From NCED01 sp035493955 (GTDB lineage Bacteria > Pseudomonadota > Alphaproteobacteria > Caulobacterales > Caulobacteraceae): 42,767 nt of DNA. Positions 16,486-24,736 of this stretch are shown here, piece after piece. Below the pieces are notes generated by a model. That model saw nothing but the letters and a program-made list of their open reading frames with translations, was not told the origin of the DNA and did no database searches. How positions within the stretch are numbered: position 1 is the first letter of the stretch; every line of letters starts with the position of its first letter. The translations under genes and the position numbers were made by a program. Location: contig DATJHI010000022.1 of NCBI GenBank assembly GCA_035493955.1, positions 1 through 42,767 on the forward strand. Reading direction: 5' to 3'.

Positions 16486-16869
16486 TCAGGGCGCCAGCTT
16501 CTTTGGAATGGCCGCCATCTCGGCCGCGGTGAGCCTGGACAGCTTGCTGGCGATGCAGGGGGTCGAGAAACCCTGCAAATCCGACACCTTTATATCCAGA
16601 TCGAGCGCCGAGCAGATGTTGTCGGAGCGGCTGGTGGTTATCAGGTGCGCGTTCGGCGACGTGAGTCCCGGGCAGCCGGCCGAGAAATCGATCCGGTAGA
16701 TCTGATTGAGGCCGGTGCGGATGTACATCGACTTGTCGTCGATCGCCTTCCAGCCGCGCCAATCGCGGCTGAGGAAGCATTGCCTGGCTTGCGGCTTGGC
16801 CGGCTGGGCCGAGGCGGCGGCGGGAAGAATCGCCGCCGCGGCGAGCAGGGTGAGGCAGAGGTTCCTCAT
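16486..16869 (-). CDS. DUF6491 family secreted protein
   Basis: 127 residues with a Sec signal peptide (LCLTLLAAAAILPAAASA). The mature part has CFLSRDWRGWKAID, MYIRTGLNQIYRIDF, GCPGLTSPNAHLI and ICSALDLDIKV. Three of its cysteines match the conserved ones of DUF6491, a periplasmic family of unknown function found mainly in Caulobacterales and Sphingomonadales. The gene is monocistronic, divergent from the retropepsin-like gene with a 97-base spacer that must hold both promoters. Confidence 0.75.
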   Translation of the reverse strand: MRNLCLTLLAAAAILPAAASAQPAKPQARQCFLSRDWRGWKAIDDKSMYIRTGLNQIYRIDFSAGCPGLTSPNAHLITTSRSDNICSALDLDIKVSDLQGFSTPCIASKLSRLTAAEMAAIPKKLAP

Positions 16870-16954
16870 GTGAACTCTCCAAGGGCTTGGCGTCAGCCTA
16901 TCCCCTCGCGAGGGCCGATGTAAGCCGCCTTTAGGCTAAGGTCCAAAAGGGGTT

Positions 16955-16960
16955 TATGAT
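16955..16960 (+). promoter_or_regulatory. Probable -10 element of a leaderless transcript
   Basis: TATGAT, five of six matches to the consensus, lies six bases before the ATG at 16967. Transcription would start at or next to the A of the start codon. No Shine-Dalgarno sequence precedes this ATG, which fits leaderless translation, known to be common in Caulobacter. No good -35 is seen 16-18 bases upstream. Confidence 0.4.
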
Positions 16961-16966
16961 CGCCTC

Positions 16967-17962
16967 ATGGCCGCTCTGTTTCAGACCCGTCGCCAATCCC
17001 TGGCTTTGTTGGGAGCGGGTCTGACGTTTCCGGGCGCCGCCTTGGCCGCTCCTCCTGCCGAAGGGCCGGACAGGACCCTGCCCGAGGCCCAATTCACCCC
17101 GGAGGGCGGCTCCACCGACGTCCTGGGCATGGAGGATCTGCTCCGGCGGATGACCGCGCCGGTGATGGTCAACGGCCAGGGGCCGTTCGACTTCATGGTC
17201 GACACCGGCACCAACCGTTCGATCATTTCCGACGAGCTCGCCGTCCAGTTGGCGCTTCCGCCAGGCCGGTCGGTGCGCCTGCACGGGATCGGCGGCGAGC
17301 AGAACTTCCCGACCGCGGCGGTGGAGCGTTTCAGGATCGGTGACCGCGAGGCGTCGCGGTTGAACCTGCCGGTGCTGCCGGCCAAGTACCTGCACGCCCC
17401 GGGCATCCTCGGCGTCGATGGACTGAAGGACCAGAGGGTGGTGCTGGACCTGCGCGAGGCGCGGCTGAGGATCGAACCGTCGAGCAAGCCGGACCGGTCC
17501 GCCGGCGACAGCGTCATCAAGGCCCGCAAGCGGTTCGGCCAGCTGACGGTGATCGACACCGACCTGGACGGGCTGCAGGTCACGGTGATGATCGACACCG
17601 GGTCGGAGACGACCGTGGGCAACCGCGCCCTTCAGCGGGCGGTCGGCCGCAGGAAGCGCGTCGGCGCCGAGGCGCCGACACAGGCGGTCCTGCTCGGCGC
17701 GACCGGTGAACGGGCCACAGGCGATCTGGGCGGCCTGCCCACCTTCCGGGTCGGCAAGCTGGTCGTGCGGAACCTGCAGGTGGTCTATACCGACCTTCAC
17801 CCGTTCACGCTTTGGGATCTGCAGACCAGGCCGGCCGTCCTCATGGGCATGGACGTGATCCGCTTCTTCGACGTGCTGTCCCTTGACTACGGCCGCAACG
17901 AAGTCCGCTTCACCTTGCCCGCCCAGCCCTTCATCGATCCGGCCGGCGATCGGCGGCTCTAG
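16967..17962 (+). CDS. Two-domain retropepsin-like aspartic protease, exported
   Basis: 331 residues. The N-terminus (TRRQSLALLGAG, cleavage near ALA-APP) looks like a twin-arginine or Sec signal peptide. Two retropepsin-type repeats follow: FMVDTGTNRSII with Asp79, and VMIDTGSETT with Asp210, each with a later hydrophobic-Gly flap partner (ILGVDGL and LMGMDVI). Viral retropepsins dimerise one copy; here both halves sit in one chain, as in pepsin. Bacterial relatives act in the periplasm or envelope; no substrate can be named. Transcript may be leaderless. It converges on dusB, ten bases apart. Confidence 0.85.
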   Translation: MAALFQTRRQSLALLGAGLTFPGAALAAPPAEGPDRTLPEAQFTPEGGSTDVLGMEDLLRRMTAPVMVNGQGPFDFMVDTGTNRSIISDELAVQLALPPGRSVRLHGIGGEQNFPTAAVERFRIGDREASRLNLPVLPAKYLHAPGILGVDGLKDQRVVLDLREARLRIEPSSKPDRSAGDSVIKARKRFGQLTVIDTDLDGLQVTVMIDTGSETTVGNRALQRAVGRRKRVGAEAPTQAVLLGATGERATGDLGGLPTFRVGKLVVRNLQVVYTDLHPFTLWDLQTRPAVLMGMDVIRFFDVLSLDYGRNEVRFTLPAQPFIDPAGDRRL

Positions 17963-17972
17963 GCGACGCTCC

Positions 17973-18980
17973 CTAGGCGGCCGCCGCCAGGGCCGGCTCC
18001 CATAACCGGACGAGTCCGTCCTCCACCGCCTGCACGGCGTCGAGGCGGCAGAGGGCGCCCTTGGCGTTGCGCCGGTCGATGGCCGAGGCGGGCCAGGGCG
18101 CGCGTTCGATGTACCAGCCGAGGTGTTTTCGGAAGATGCGCAGGCCAAGGGCCTCGCCATAGAAGGCGACGCTGGCGCGCAGGTGGTCGAGGACGATGCC
18201 CAGCCGCGCGGGCGCGTCGGGCTCGATGATCTCTTCGCCGGTCGCCAGCGCCCGGTCCAGGGCGGCGGGGAACCAGGGGCGGCCGTAGGCGCCGCGGCCG
18301 ATCATCACCGCGTCGGCGCCGGACTGCTGCAAGGCCTGCCGCGCGGAGGTCGCGCAGACGATGTCCCCGTTGACCGCCAGGGGCAGGGCGGTGGCGCCCC
18401 GGACCTCGGCCACCGCCTTCCAGTCGGCCGCCCCGGCGTAGAACTGGGCGCGTGTGCGGCCGTGGACAGAAATGGCCTTGATCCCCGCCCGCTCGGCCCG
18501 CCAGGCCAGCTCCGGCGCATTCTTGGAGGCGTCGTCCCAGCCCAGCCGCATCTTCAGGGTGACCGGCAGGTCCACCGCGTCCACCGCCGCGCGGATCAGA
18601 CGCTCGGCCAGGTCGAGGTCGCGCATCAGGGCCGAGCCGGCGGCGATGCCGGTGACCTCCTTGGCCGGGCATCCCATGTTGAGGTCGATGATCTGGGCCC
18701 CGGCCGCCGCCGCCATGCGGGCGCCCTTGGCGATCCAGTCCGCCTCGCGTCCGACCAGCTGCACCACCATCAAGGGCAAGCCCTCCCCAACCGCCGCGCG
18801 GCGAACCACGTCGGGGCGGCCGCGGGCGAACTCGGCGCAGGCGACCATCTCGGTGGCGACATAGGGCGCGCCCAGCCGGCTGGCCAGGCGGCGGAACGGC
18901 AGGTCGGTGACCCCGGTCATGGGGGCGGCCAGCACCCGTCCGGCCACCCGCACGCCTCCGATGTTCAACCCGTCGGTCAT
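17973..18980 (-). CDS. dusB: tRNA-dihydrouridine synthase (DusB/NifR3 family)
   Basis: A 335-residue FMN TIM-barrel enzyme that reduces uridines in the tRNA D-loop with NADPH. AAPMTGVTDLPFR opens the barrel, the catalytic Cys104 is in NMGCPAKEV, HGRTRAQFYAG holds the active-site His, and NGDI and GRGAYGRPWF bind the flavin phosphate. In most alphaproteobacteria dusB/nifR3 heads the ntrBC operon; here the next gene is convergent, so that link is absent at this locus. Confidence 0.93.
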   Translation of the reverse strand: MTDGLNIGGVRVAGRVLAAPMTGVTDLPFRRLASRLGAPYVATEMVACAEFARGRPDVVRRAAVGEGLPLMVVQLVGREADWIAKGARMAAAAGAQIIDLNMGCPAKEVTGIAAGSALMRDLDLAERLIRAAVDAVDLPVTLKMRLGWDDASKNAPELAWRAERAGIKAISVHGRTRAQFYAGAADWKAVAEVRGATALPLAVNGDIVCATSARQALQQSGADAVMIGRGAYGRPWFPAALDRALATGEEIIEPDAPARLGIVLDHLRASVAFYGEALGLRIFRKHLGWYIERAPWPASAIDRRNAKGALCRLDAVQAVEDGLVRLWEPALAAAA

Positions 18981-19025
18981 GTCCGGTTCTTGGCCGCAAT
19001 CTCGGCTTTCGTCCAGGCGAACGGT

Positions 19026-20015
19026 CTATCCGGGCTGAAAGGCGGCGGCGGCGATCTCGAAGGAGCGGACGCGGGCGTCATGGTCGAACACCTGGGCCGT
19101 GATCATCAGCTCGTCGGCCCCGGTGCGGGCCACAAAGGCCTTCAGCCCGGCCTTGACGGTCTCAGGGCCGCCGACGATGGCGCAGGCCAAGGCGTCGTCC
19201 AGGACGGCCTTGGCGCGGGGGTCCAGCCCGGCTTCGTAGTCCTTAACCGGCGGCGGAAGCGGGCCGGGGCGCCCGAACCTCCGGTTCACGAACGCCTGTT
19301 GCAGGGAACTGAACAGCCATCGCGCCTCGGCGTCCGTCTCGGCGGCGACCACGGTCACACCCGGCATCGCATAGGGCGAGGCCCGCTGGTCCGAGGGCTG
19401 GAAGCGGGCGCGATATAGGGCCAGGGCCTGGTCGAGGTCGGCCGGGGCGAAGTGGGAGGCGAAGGCGTAGGGCAGGCCGAGCGCCGCCGCCAGCTGGGCG
19501 CCGTAGAGGCTGGAGCCGAGGATCCAGACCGGAACCTCCAGTCCGGCGCCGGGGATCGCGCGCACCGGCTGGTTCGGCTGGGCCGGGCGGAAATAACCGA
19601 TCAGCTCCATCACGTCCTGGGGAAAGTCGTCGACGTCGCCGGTCAGGGTTCGCCGCAGGGCCCGCGCGGTGAGCGGGTCGGTCCCGGGTGCGCGCCCGAC
19701 CCCCAGATCGATCCGTCCGGGATAGAGGGCGGCCAGGGTGCCGAACTGCTCGGCCACCATCAGGGGGGCGTGGTTGGGCAACATGACGCCGCCGGCGCCG
19801 ACGCGGAGGGTCGAGGTCCCCGACGCGATATAGCCGATCGCCACCGCCGTCGCGGCGCTGGCCACCCCCGGCATGTTGTGGTGCTCGGCCAGCCAATACC
19901 GCCGGTAGCCGAGCCGTTCGGCGTGGCGGGCGAGGTCGAGGCTGTTGCGCAGCGACTGGGCGGCGTCGCCTCCCTCGACGATCGGCGAGAGGTCGAGAAT
20001 CGATAAGGTCGTCAT
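19026..20015 (-). CDS. LLM-class flavin-dependent oxidoreductase (MsnO8/YhbW type)
   Basis: A 329-residue luciferase-like TIM barrel. The start TTLSILDLSPIVEG, RYWLAEHHNMPGVAS, LRVGAGGVMLPNHAPLMVAEQFGTL and GRIDLGVGRAPGTDP are typical of the MsnO8/YhbW group, which uses reduced flavin supplied by a partner reductase. Substrate unknown. The ATG at 20015 fits the family start; an ATG three codons upstream (20024) is possible. It is divergent from the SnoaL-like gene and co-directional with dusB (45-base gap). Confidence 0.9.
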   Translation of the reverse strand: MTTLSILDLSPIVEGGDAAQSLRNSLDLARHAERLGYRRYWLAEHHNMPGVASAATAVAIGYIASGTSTLRVGAGGVMLPNHAPLMVAEQFGTLAALYPGRIDLGVGRAPGTDPLTARALRRTLTGDVDDFPQDVMELIGYFRPAQPNQPVRAIPGAGLEVPVWILGSSLYGAQLAAALGLPYAFASHFAPADLDQALALYRARFQPSDQRASPYAMPGVTVVAAETDAEARWLFSSLQQAFVNRRFGRPGPLPPPVKDYEAGLDPRAKAVLDDALACAIVGGPETVKAGLKAFVARTGADELMITAQVFDHDARVRSFEIAAAAFQPG

Positions 20016-20052
20016 GGCCTCCATATAGGCGCTCCGGGGCCCGGCCCGAGAC

Positions 20053-20081
20053 TTGACGCGACCACTCAAGCTTCCTTTAAA
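20053..20081 (+). promoter_or_regulatory. Sigma70-type promoter of the SnoaL-like gene
   Basis: TTGACG (20053-20058), a 17-base spacer, and TTTAAA (20076-20081) match a housekeeping promoter in five and four of six positions. Transcription would begin about 30 bases before the ATG at 20118, which has a GGAG eight bases upstream. Confidence 0.5.
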
Positions 20082-20117
20082 AGCCCGCCGGCCCAATGCC
20101 CGGAATGGAGACGCGCG

Positions 20118-20726
20118 ATGGATACTGAACTGGCCGACCGGCTCGCCATTCGGGACCTGATCGAGAACTGGGTGCTGTGGCGCGACGCCGGCGACTGGGA
20201 TCGCTTCGCCACCGTCTGGCACGACGAGGGTCGGATGAACGCCACCTGGTTCCAGGGCAATTACAAGGACTTCATCCGCGTCACCCGGGAAGGTTGGGCC
20301 AAGGGGGTCTCGATCCTGCACTTCCTCGGCGGCATGACCATCGAGTTGAAGGGCGAACGGGCCTTCGCCCAGACCAAGATGACCATTTCCCAGCGCGGTC
20401 CGGTGACTGGCGTCCTGTGCGACGTGCTCTGCACCGGCCGGTTCTGCGACTTCCTGGAGAAGCGCGACGGGCGGTGGGGCTTTGTGCTGCGCCAGCCGAT
20501 CTATGAAAAGGACCGGGTCGATCCGGTCGATCCCGCGGCCACCCTGGCCCTGGACCAGGCGAAGCTGGCGCAGATGCCGCCGGGGTATCGCCACCTGGCC
20601 TATATCCAGCTCGGCATCGGCTACGACGTGAAACTGGACATGCCCCAGCTCACCGGTCCCGAGGTCGAAGCGCTCTACGCCGCCGGCCGCGGCTGGCTGG
20701 ACGGCGGGCCGGTCTTCAGCGGCTGA
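20118..20726 (+). CDS. SnoaL-like / NTF2-fold protein
   Basis: 202 residues. The opening LADRLAIRDLIENWVLWRD and DRFATVWHDEGRM are the first helices and strand of a SnoaL-like NTF2 fold, a cone-shaped pocket used by dehydratases, cyclases and small-molecule-binding proteins. A ~50-residue C-terminal extension (after RQPIYEKDRVDPVDP) is longer than a minimal domain, as in proteins of aromatic or steroid degradation loci. No signal peptide. It converges on the gentisate-pathway genes, so a link to aromatic catabolism is possible but not shown. Confidence 0.75.
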   Translation: MDTELADRLAIRDLIENWVLWRDAGDWDRFATVWHDEGRMNATWFQGNYKDFIRVTREGWAKGVSILHFLGGMTIELKGERAFAQTKMTISQRGPVTGVLCDVLCTGRFCDFLEKRDGRWGFVLRQPIYEKDRVDPVDPAATLALDQAKLAQMPPGYRHLAYIQLGIGYDVKLDMPQLTGPEVEALYAAGRGWLDGGPVFSG

Positions 20727-20735
20727 TCGACAGTT

Positions 20736-21386
20736 CTAGGCGGGGTCCGCGTCGGGCTGGTTTCCGGGCATGGCCGTCTCGAATTCCGGCATGGCCAGGC
20801 AGGCGTCGAAGATCCGCAGGATGGTCGGATAGGGCGACAGGTCCAATCCGAAATTGCGCGAGTTCACCACCTGCGGGACCAGGCACAGGTCGGCGAGGGT
20901 CGGCGTATCCCCGTGGCAGAACCGTCCGGTCTGCGGGCTCGTCGCCAGCATGGGCTCCATCGCCGCGAAGCCTTCGGCGATCCAGTGGTTGTACCAGGCC
21001 TGGACCGTCGGTTCCGGCTGGGCGAGCTCCGTGCGCAGGTAGCGAAGCACGCGCAGATTGTCGATCGGATGGATGTCGCAGGCGACCAGCTGGGCCAGCC
21101 CGCGCACTCGGGCGCGGCCGAGCGCATCGGCCGGCAGCAGCGGCGGCTCGGGATGCGTCTCCTCAAGGTATTCCAATATCGCCAGCGACTGGGTCAGGAC
21201 CACGCCGTCGACTTCCAGCGCGGGCACCAGCCCCTGGGGGTTCAACGCCAGGTATTCCGGCGCCCTGTGCTCGCTCTTGCGCAGGTGGTGATAGGCGGCC
21301 TCGTGTTCGATCCGCTTGAGGTTGAGGGCGATGCGGACCCGGAAGGAGGCCGACGAGCGGTAATAGCCGTGGAACAACATGGTCAC
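20736..21386 (-). CDS. Zeta-class GST: maleylpyruvate (or maleylacetoacetate) isomerase
   Basis: A 216-residue glutathione S-transferase of the zeta class. The N-terminal active-site motif reads RSSASFRVRIAL, where the zeta consensus has Ser-Ser-Cys; the Cys is Ala here and the catalytic Ser is kept. The C-terminal CDIHPIDNLRVLRYL is diagnostic of zeta GSTs. These enzymes use GSH to isomerise a cis double bond. Because the gene overlaps the stop of gentisate dioxygenase, maleylpyruvate is the likelier substrate (NagL type), yielding fumarylpyruvate. The GTG at 21386 overlaps that stop; an ATG at 21380 is an equally good start. Confidence 0.88.
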   Translation of the reverse strand: MTMLFHGYYRSSASFRVRIALNLKRIEHEAAYHHLRKSEHRAPEYLALNPQGLVPALEVDGVVLTQSLAILEYLEETHPEPPLLPADALGRARVRGLAQLVACDIHPIDNLRVLRYLRTELAQPEPTVQAWYNHWIAEGFAAMEPMLATSPQTGRFCHGDTPTLADLCLVPQVVNSRNFGLDLSPYPTILRIFDACLAMPEFETAMPGNQPDADPA

Positions 21387-22450
21387 GCGGCGCCACGCTC
21401 TTCACGCCACAGATCGAGCGCTTCATGCACCGGCCGGTCGGAGACGCTGAACAGGACCGCCTCGCTGTCGGCCCGGTGACTGTGCCGGGCCCAGCTGGGA
21501 ATCACGATCACGTCGTGGGGTTTCCACTGGAACACCTTGTCCCCGATCGTGGAGGCGCCCGTCCCTTCAACGACGACATAGGCGGCGCCGTCGGTGGAGC
21601 GGTAAGGCGCGGTGGTCATGCCGGCCGGGATCAGCTGCATGAAGGCCCCGATGGTCGGCATGATGTGGCCGCCGGTCGCCGGATTGATGAAGCGCTGCTT
21701 GTAGCCATGGTGCGGATCGGGCTCGCCATTGCGGGCGATGGTCGCCAGGACCTCGCGGGAGCGGGCGTAGGGATAGGTGAAGTTCGGGCTGGCCTTGGAC
21801 GCCGGCTTCCAGTCGACCGGGACCATGTTGGCGCCGAACCGGGCGCCGCTGTCGCCGGGAGCGCGGGCGAGGCTCTGACGGTCGCTGTTGTGCGACTCCA
21901 GGAAGCCGGCGTCCAGGAACCGGACCAGCGGTATGTCGAGGCCGTCGAGCCAGACCATCGGTTTGTCCGACGGATTGCCGTGATCGTGCCAGGTCCAGCT
22001 CGGGGTCAGCACCAGGTCGCCCGGGTGCATGAAGGTCTGTTCGCCGTCGACCGCGGTGTAGGCGCCCGAACCCTCGATGATGAAGCGCAGCGCCGACTGG
22101 GAGTGGCGGTGGGCGGGGGCGACCTCGCCGGGCAGGATCAGCTGCAGGCCGGCGTAGAGGCTCTGGGTGATCGAGGCGTTGCCCGGCAGTCCGGGGTTCT
22201 CCAGCATCAGCACCCGGCGCTCGGCCTCGCGCGCGGTGATCAGCTTGCCGGCCTCCATCAGGAACGGACGGGCGACGCCGTCGTAGTCCCAAAGGTGAGG
22301 CACGGCCGGCCCATTGGGCTGTCGGGGCACGATCCCGTGCAAGGCTTCCCACAGGGGCGCCATGTTGTGCTGCCCGATCCGCTGGTAATAATCGCGGCGG
22401 TGCTCAACGTTCGGAATCTGAGCGGCGTCGTCGGCCACGGCATTCTCCAT
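21383..22450 (-). CDS. Gentisate 1,2-dioxygenase
   Basis: A 355-residue bicupin that opens the ring of gentisate (2,5-dihydroxybenzoate) with O2 to give maleylpyruvate. The iron site is in the N-terminal cupin: His114 and His116 in PAHRHSQSALRF and His155 in TWHDHGNP. MAPLWEALHGIVP and PHLWDYDGVARPFLMEAG near the N-terminus and IPSWARHSHRAD in the second cupin are family hallmarks; length is normal. It is followed by the coupled isomerase and preceded, on the same strand, by an MFS transporter and a MarR regulator. Close relatives can prefer 1-hydroxy-2-naphthoate or salicylate. Confidence 0.92.
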   Translation of the reverse strand: MENAVADDAAQIPNVEHRRDYYQRIGQHNMAPLWEALHGIVPRQPNGPAVPHLWDYDGVARPFLMEAGKLITAREAERRVLMLENPGLPGNASITQSLYAGLQLILPGEVAPAHRHSQSALRFIIEGSGAYTAVDGEQTFMHPGDLVLTPSWTWHDHGNPSDKPMVWLDGLDIPLVRFLDAGFLESHNSDRQSLARAPGDSGARFGANMVPVDWKPASKASPNFTYPYARSREVLATIARNGEPDPHHGYKQRFINPATGGHIMPTIGAFMQLIPAGMTTAPYRSTDGAAYVVVEGTGASTIGDKVFQWKPHDVIVIPSWARHSHRADSEAVLFSVSDRPVHEALDLWREERGAA

Positions 22451-22543
22451 CGTAGGGGGCCATTCTCGCCGTCCGGGGCTCGCCAGTCCACCGGAAGCTT
22501 ACCTCAGCGGGCAGGCCGCCCCATTGATCGCTTCGGCGGTGAC

Positions 22544-23992
22544 CTAAAGGCTCTCGGACGGCGGGGCAACCGACTTCGGACGGTGGCCGCTCACTTCGCG
22601 CCCGACCGCGGGATCCAAGCTCCAATAACCGACGGTCGCGGCCAGCGAGGCGAGCGCCATGGCCGCGAAGGCGTAGCGGAAGTCGATCAGCGCCAAGGCC
22701 GGCGCGTTGCGGACGGTGAGGCTGAGGTTGAGCAGCACGGCCGCCGTCGCCACGCCGAGGCTGAAGCAGACCTGCTGGGCCGCGCCGGCGAGGGCGGTGG
22801 CCCCGCTGCGCCGTTCCGGCGGCAGGTCGGCGAAAGCCAGGGTGTTGTTGGCGGTGAAATTCATCGAACGGAAGGCCCCGGCGGCGAACAGCACCGCCCA
22901 CATCAGGCCCCGGGGAGCGCCGGGCGTCAGCAGGCCGCATGCCAGGATCGCCGCGCTGTTGAAGAGGCCGTTGACCACCAGGACATTGCGGAACCCGAAC
23001 CCCTGCAGGATCGGCGTGGTCACCGTCTTCATCATCAGGTTGCCGGCCATGTAGACCAGCACCAGCAGCCCGGCCTGCAGGGCGTTCATCCCGAAGATCA
23101 GTTGGAACATCAGCGGCAGCAGGAAAGGGGTGGCCGAGACGGCGATGCGCATGAGCGCGCCGCTGGACAGGGTGGAGATGACGAAGCTGCCCACCTTGAG
23201 GACCTTCAGGTCCAGCAGGGGATGCTTGGCGCCCAGGGCGTGACGGACGGCCATGACGCCGATGACCAGTCCGGCCGCCATCAGGCCGAAGGCCAGGGAG
23301 GGGTTGGCCTCCCGCCGGCTCAAAAGGTCGAGGCCATAGACGATGCTGGCGAGGGACGTCGCAGTCAGGGCGAATCCGGGCCAGTCGAAGGGCGTGGGCC
23401 GGCTTTCCCGGTGGTTCGGCACATAGGCCAGAGCCAGGCTCGCCCCCAGGATTCCCAGCGGGAGGTTGAGGAAGAAAATCCATCGCCAGGAAGCGTAGGT
23501 GGTGATGAAGCCGCCCACCGCGGGGCCCAGCACCGGTGCGATCAGGGCCGGCCAGGTCAGGGTGGCCATGGTCCGGACAAGCTCGCTCTTCTTGGCGGTG
23601 CGCAGCACGACCAGCCGGCCTACGGGAGCCATCAACGCGGCGGCGAACCCCTGCAGCACGCGGGCGGCGATAAAGCTCCAGAAGCCCCCCGAAAGACCGC
23701 AGAGCACCGAGGCCAGGGTGAACAGGCAGATGGCGGTGGCGAAAACGGTGCGCGAGCCGAACCGGTCGGCCGCCCAGCCGCTGGCGGGAATGAAGGCGGC
23801 CAGGGTCAGGAGATAGGCGGTGACGCCGAGGGTGAGGTCGGTGGCGGCGACCGCGAAGCTGTGACCGATCTGGGGCAGGGCGGTGACGATCACCGTTCCG
23901 TCCAGGGTCTCCATGAAGAAGGCGCCGGCCACGATCAGAGCCACGCGCATGGCCGGCGCGGCGGAGGACGGGACGGCGGTGGTGTCGGTCAT
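22544..23992 (-). CDS. DHA2-family (EmrB/QacA) MFS transporter
   Basis: A 482-residue, 14-helix drug:H+ antiporter-type transporter. Motif D1 is METLDGTVIVTALPQI, motif A GWAADRFGSR, and motif C lies in PVLGPAVGGFI with the Gly/Pro pattern of exporters. No EmrA partner gene is adjacent. Placed 93 bases upstream of gentisate dioxygenase and 90 bases downstream of a MarR gene, it could export toxic aromatics or be an unrelated MarR-controlled efflux pump; the family makes uptake of gentisate less likely. Confidence 0.9.
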   Translation of the reverse strand: MTDTTAVPSSAAPAMRVALIVAGAFFMETLDGTVIVTALPQIGHSFAVAATDLTLGVTAYLLTLAAFIPASGWAADRFGSRTVFATAICLFTLASVLCGLSGGFWSFIAARVLQGFAAALMAPVGRLVVLRTAKKSELVRTMATLTWPALIAPVLGPAVGGFITTYASWRWIFFLNLPLGILGASLALAYVPNHRESRPTPFDWPGFALTATSLASIVYGLDLLSRREANPSLAFGLMAAGLVIGVMAVRHALGAKHPLLDLKVLKVGSFVISTLSSGALMRIAVSATPFLLPLMFQLIFGMNALQAGLLVLVYMAGNLMMKTVTTPILQGFGFRNVLVVNGLFNSAAILACGLLTPGAPRGLMWAVLFAAGAFRSMNFTANNTLAFADLPPERRSGATALAGAAQQVCFSLGVATAAVLLNLSLTVRNAPALALIDFRYAFAAMALASLAATVGYWSLDPAVGREVSGHRPKSVAPPSESL

Positions 23993-24082
23993 GGATGGAT
24001 CACTCCGCGGCGCGCCGTTGTCTCGCGCTCCGTGGTTCGGACGTCAACCGGCCCTGACTTTTCACCGGCCCGCGAAGGGGCG

Positions 24083-24550
24083 CTAGGCGTCGGGGTTGTA
24101 GTAGCTGTTCCTCAGCCCCGTGGCCTTGCTGATCAGTTTCAGCAGGGTCGCGCGCTCCTCCGGCTCCAAATTGACCAGCAGCTCGGCCGAAACCCGCGCG
24201 ATCGCCGGCGTCGCCTGTTTCAGCAACGCTTCGCCGATCTCGGTCAGATAGAGCGCGCGGCCGCGGCGCGAGCGGCCGCTGGGTTGGCGGCGCAGCGCCC
24301 CCATCGCCTCCAGCCGCTTGACGATGCCGCCGGTGTTGGTGGCGTCGGAGAAGATCACTGCCCCCAACTCCTGCTGCTCCATGCCGGGTTGGATCTGGAT
24401 CGCGGACAGGGCGACGAATTGGGCGCCGGTGATCCCCAACGGCCCCATTTCCCGCTCGACGATAGCGCCTTGGCGCTGCAGGGCCCGCCGGAAGATGTGG
24501 CCGGGCAGATCATAGAAATCCCGCAACCGCGGGTCGTCAGGGCGCATCAT
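24083..24550 (-). CDS. MarR-family transcriptional regulator
   Basis: A 155-residue dimeric winged-helix repressor: LGITGAQFVALSAI is helix 1/2, SDATNTGGIVKRLEAMGALRR the recognition helix and GRSRRGRALYLTEIGEAL the wing. MarR proteins usually sense phenolic ligands and repress neighbouring efflux or aromatic-degradation genes. As the first gene of the co-directional series with the MFS transporter, gentisate dioxygenase and isomerase, it is the natural candidate regulator. I could not find a convincing operator in the 24551-24736 spacer. Confidence 0.9.
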   Translation of the reverse strand: MMRPDDPRLRDFYDLPGHIFRRALQRQGAIVEREMGPLGITGAQFVALSAIQIQPGMEQQELGAVIFSDATNTGGIVKRLEAMGALRRQPSGRSRRGRALYLTEIGEALLKQATPAIARVSAELLVNLEPEERATLLKLISKATGLRNSYYNPDA

Positions 24551-24736
24551 GTCAGTGCCGCTCTCCGGCGCGTGGACGAACAGGTCGAATGCCCGATGGC
24601 CCGCTTTGCGCCGCGGACCAGTCCGGCCAGGGATCAGTAACCGGTGTCGAACGATTTGGCGACGTGGTCGAAAGCGCGCCGGCTCCCGCGCCGTTTTTTG
24701 TCAGACGCCGCCCGGGATTCGCAACGCCCGCGCGGA

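Noticed and set aside
21425..24640. A 1071-residue plus-strand open frame
   Set aside because: It lies antisense to gentisate dioxygenase, the MFS transporter and MarR, is low-complexity Gly/Arg/His/Gln-rich, and has no domain; a product of very high third-position GC.
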